Origin: Gerris lacustris
Lineage: Eukaryota > Arthropoda > Insecta > Hemiptera > Gerridae
Direction of reading: 5' to 3'
NCBI GenBank assembly: GCA_951217055.1
Contig: OX578279.1
Span: 26,376,173-26,440,172 of the forward strand
DNA: 64,000 nt
In this document: positions 62,088-64,000 of the stretch, piece by piece
How positions within the stretch are numbered: position 1 is the first letter of the stretch
Layout of the letters: every line of letters starts with the position of its first letter
Translations under genes and position numbers: made by a program
The notes under the pieces: model-generated
The model's input: the letters and a program-made list of their open reading frames with translations, nothing else
The model's database searches: none
What the model was told of the DNA's origin: nothing

Positions 62088-62826
62088 AAATAGATTTTAA
62101 TCTTTCAATGGGCTGAGTCAAATGTGAAAAGAAAATTATGAGGCTGGCTGTATTGTGGATTGAAGTACTAATTAGGTTTTGTTGTATATGATAAACACCT
62201 GTCAGGTGTAACATAAAAAGTCCTTATTCTTGTGGAGATAGTGATTAGATCCTATGTGTATCATTACTTTTTCTAATTGAAAAATGTATAAATATATTTG
62301 TGTGCACAATTGAATATGCACATTTACAATGATAATTTACATTTATAATGATAATTTACAGTTATAATTATAATTGTTCAGATAATCAGCTTGTATTCAA
62401 ATATATTTTTATTCTCAGTTCACAGTATAATGCACTCAAATCTTTTAAACACATTTACTTATTGATAGAGAGAAAGTTTAAACTAAACTTCTTTAAAAAG
62501 TTTAAACTAAAATATTGCAGAAATATTTTTAGAAGGGTGTGCCAATTTAAGTATAACTTCGAGCCAATTTTAATTATCCTTTCTATGCCACTAGCTACAT
62601 AAACTTCTCTCTGCCTTATTCTCTTAGGTCTTAACACCAATATTAATACAATAATAATCATAAAGGAAAATAAATAAATAAAATCGATCGTTTTTTTCTT
62701 TCAGAATATAACTATTACATTTTAAAGTATAATTAAACTTTAAGTTAGTTTTTTGTTATAACAGAGGGAAGAGGGATATGATTTATTAGTGAGAAACAAA
62801 TCTCTTCAAACCTAGATACTTTTTTT

Positions 62827-63390
62827 TTTACTTTCTCATATAAGGAGAAAGTATTGTGATGGCGCGAAAATTCGATTTTGTGATTTTGATGGATTTACAC
62901 GTTTTGAGGTCCCCTGAGTCTAAAAAAGTGGTTTTTAAAAAATGTCTCTGTGCAGACGCCTGGAGCCTAAACTACCGAGTCGATTTTGACGAAATTTGGC
63001 ACTCATGTTTAGGAAAATCATACCCTGAGGCGAAATCAAGTAATGAATTTTAGCTCCCATTTGGGGGAGCCACCTCCCAGAAACTCTGAAAAAAAGTTAT
63101 TTCTCGAAAATGGTTCTGACGATTTTGATTAAAAAATTCTAAAATGTAGTCCATTTAAATACTATAAGACGTTTTCCCGGGAAAAATCTAGTAGTAGAAA
63201 ATAGTTTAAACTGCGGAAGGAGGGAGGCCGGGTTCGCTTTCCGCCGAGAAGTTATTTTTTATGATAATTTTGATGAAATGTTCAATAATAATTAAATGTA
63301 CCTACGAATACTAATAAACAGAAACACTGGCTAAGTAATTATGAACTCGTAAATGAGAAAGTTTGTCTGAGTTGTCTCGGATCGATTTTT
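62827..63390 (+). repeat. R1 repeat, copy 3 (inverted relative to copies 1 and 2)
   Basis: It begins with the hairpin TACTTTCTC-GAGAAAGTA and runs in the opposite orientation to copies 1 and 2. The box-B-like part is GGGTTCGCTTTCC. It ends near a T-run at 63387-63410. A 65-residue frame inside it is a by-product. Confidence 0.6.
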
Positions 63391-64000
63391 TTTTTTTTTT
63401 TTTTTTTTTTGGTTCCAATAGTGTCTTAAATCTGTTCGATAAACAGATCTTCAAACATCGTTTTATTTTTTCATCCCATTATCTTTTTACAGTTATTTTT
63501 CTTTAATAGTTTTTAAGTTTCATAATTGTTTAGACAGTCCAGTCAATAAGTACAAAAAGATAGATTTCCTTGCAAAAGGTCGGGTAAATTTTGGATATGT
63601 TGTAGGGCCAATGCTACTAGTAAAAGAAGTGTTAACGATTTGTCGATCTTTAATATTTCATAGCTGTGTCGCTGTTGGTTTAACTAAAATATGTATTTGA
63701 GAAACGTTTGTTTCAAAGAATTGATAAATTTAGAATCTTTTTCCACCCTATCAACCAATCTTTTGCAAGCAACCATCTATGATTTGACTGGACAATGAAA
63801 TATAGAAAATTATTATTATTGTTTTGTTTTTATTTATAATATTTATAATGAATAAAATGTGTATTGATCTGTCAATAGTGATTATAATGAGGAATAAGTG
63901 TATTGATCTGTCTTATCTAGTCCTATAGAAGGAAAAACGTGTACACTAGAAAAATAAATTACATGAAATATTCTTGTAAACAAAAGAACTGATAATTACA

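Noticed and set aside
62856..63053. 65-codon frame with ATG
   Set aside because: Lies wholly inside R1 copy 3 and is disrupted in the other copies.
1..64000. CRISPR array, bacterial operon, phage or integrated virus
   Set aside because: No regular spaced repeats, ribosome-binding-site spacing, or viral structural or replication protein could be seen. The direct repeats present are transposon subterminal motifs.

Overview
The window is nuclear DNA of an animal, most likely an insect. It is AT-rich, has intron-split housekeeping genes with GT/AG splice sites, and is packed with small DNA transposons, SINE-like repeats and LINE relics. Nothing seen fixes the species; a hemimetabolous insect such as a hemipteran is a guess. 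No bacterial or viral gene was seen.

Layout. Positions 1-32957 hold no gene I can defend. They carry repeats: a hairpin-ended family (called R1 here; copies at 1620, 27530, 55085 and 62827), a LINE 3' end on the minus strand (2749), a DNA transposon with iterated end motifs (7349-8995), two copies of a 2.6-2.7 kb GTAC-rich repeat (10405-13042 and 23616-26348), a tRNA-Phe-derived SINE beside a head-to-head palindrome of its own 3' body (17917-18435), a hAT-like element that carries a 5S-rRNA-derived sequence (19784-20895), a LINE reverse transcriptase relic split by a hAT MITE (20987-22817), and a 5'-truncated Penelope-like element with long inverted arms (29239-30213).

Positions 32958-56281 hold three genes reconstructed exon by exon. 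Ctu2 (plus, 10 exons, 452 aa) is the partner subunit of the cytosolic tRNA 2-thiolation enzyme. Anapc2 (minus, 14 exons, 764 aa) is the cullin-like subunit of the anaphase-promoting complex. Cp110 (plus, 6 exons, 474 or 486 aa) is a centriole-capping protein. Ctu2 and Anapc2 converge with 428 bp between stop codons. Anapc2 and Cp110 diverge from a 686 bp spacer that probably holds both promoters. All exon joins keep frame. Cp110 has two candidate last exons, both in phase and both encoding a Met-Ser-Ala-Ser motif.

The introns hold many insertions: a pogo/Tigger-like element with a 585 bp foldback MITE nested in it, a second copy of that MITE in another intron of the same gene, tRNA-like SINEs, and a hAT element carrying two tandem repeat copies. 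Positions 56282-64000 are AT-rich and show only repeats. I found no clear new multi-gene system. The most notable items are the Penelope-like element with hammerhead-like motifs in its inverted arms, the GTAC-rich repeat family built of diverged internal units, the 5S-derived insert, and the paired Cp110 last exons. All repeat class names come from termini and target duplications read by eye; no database was searched.
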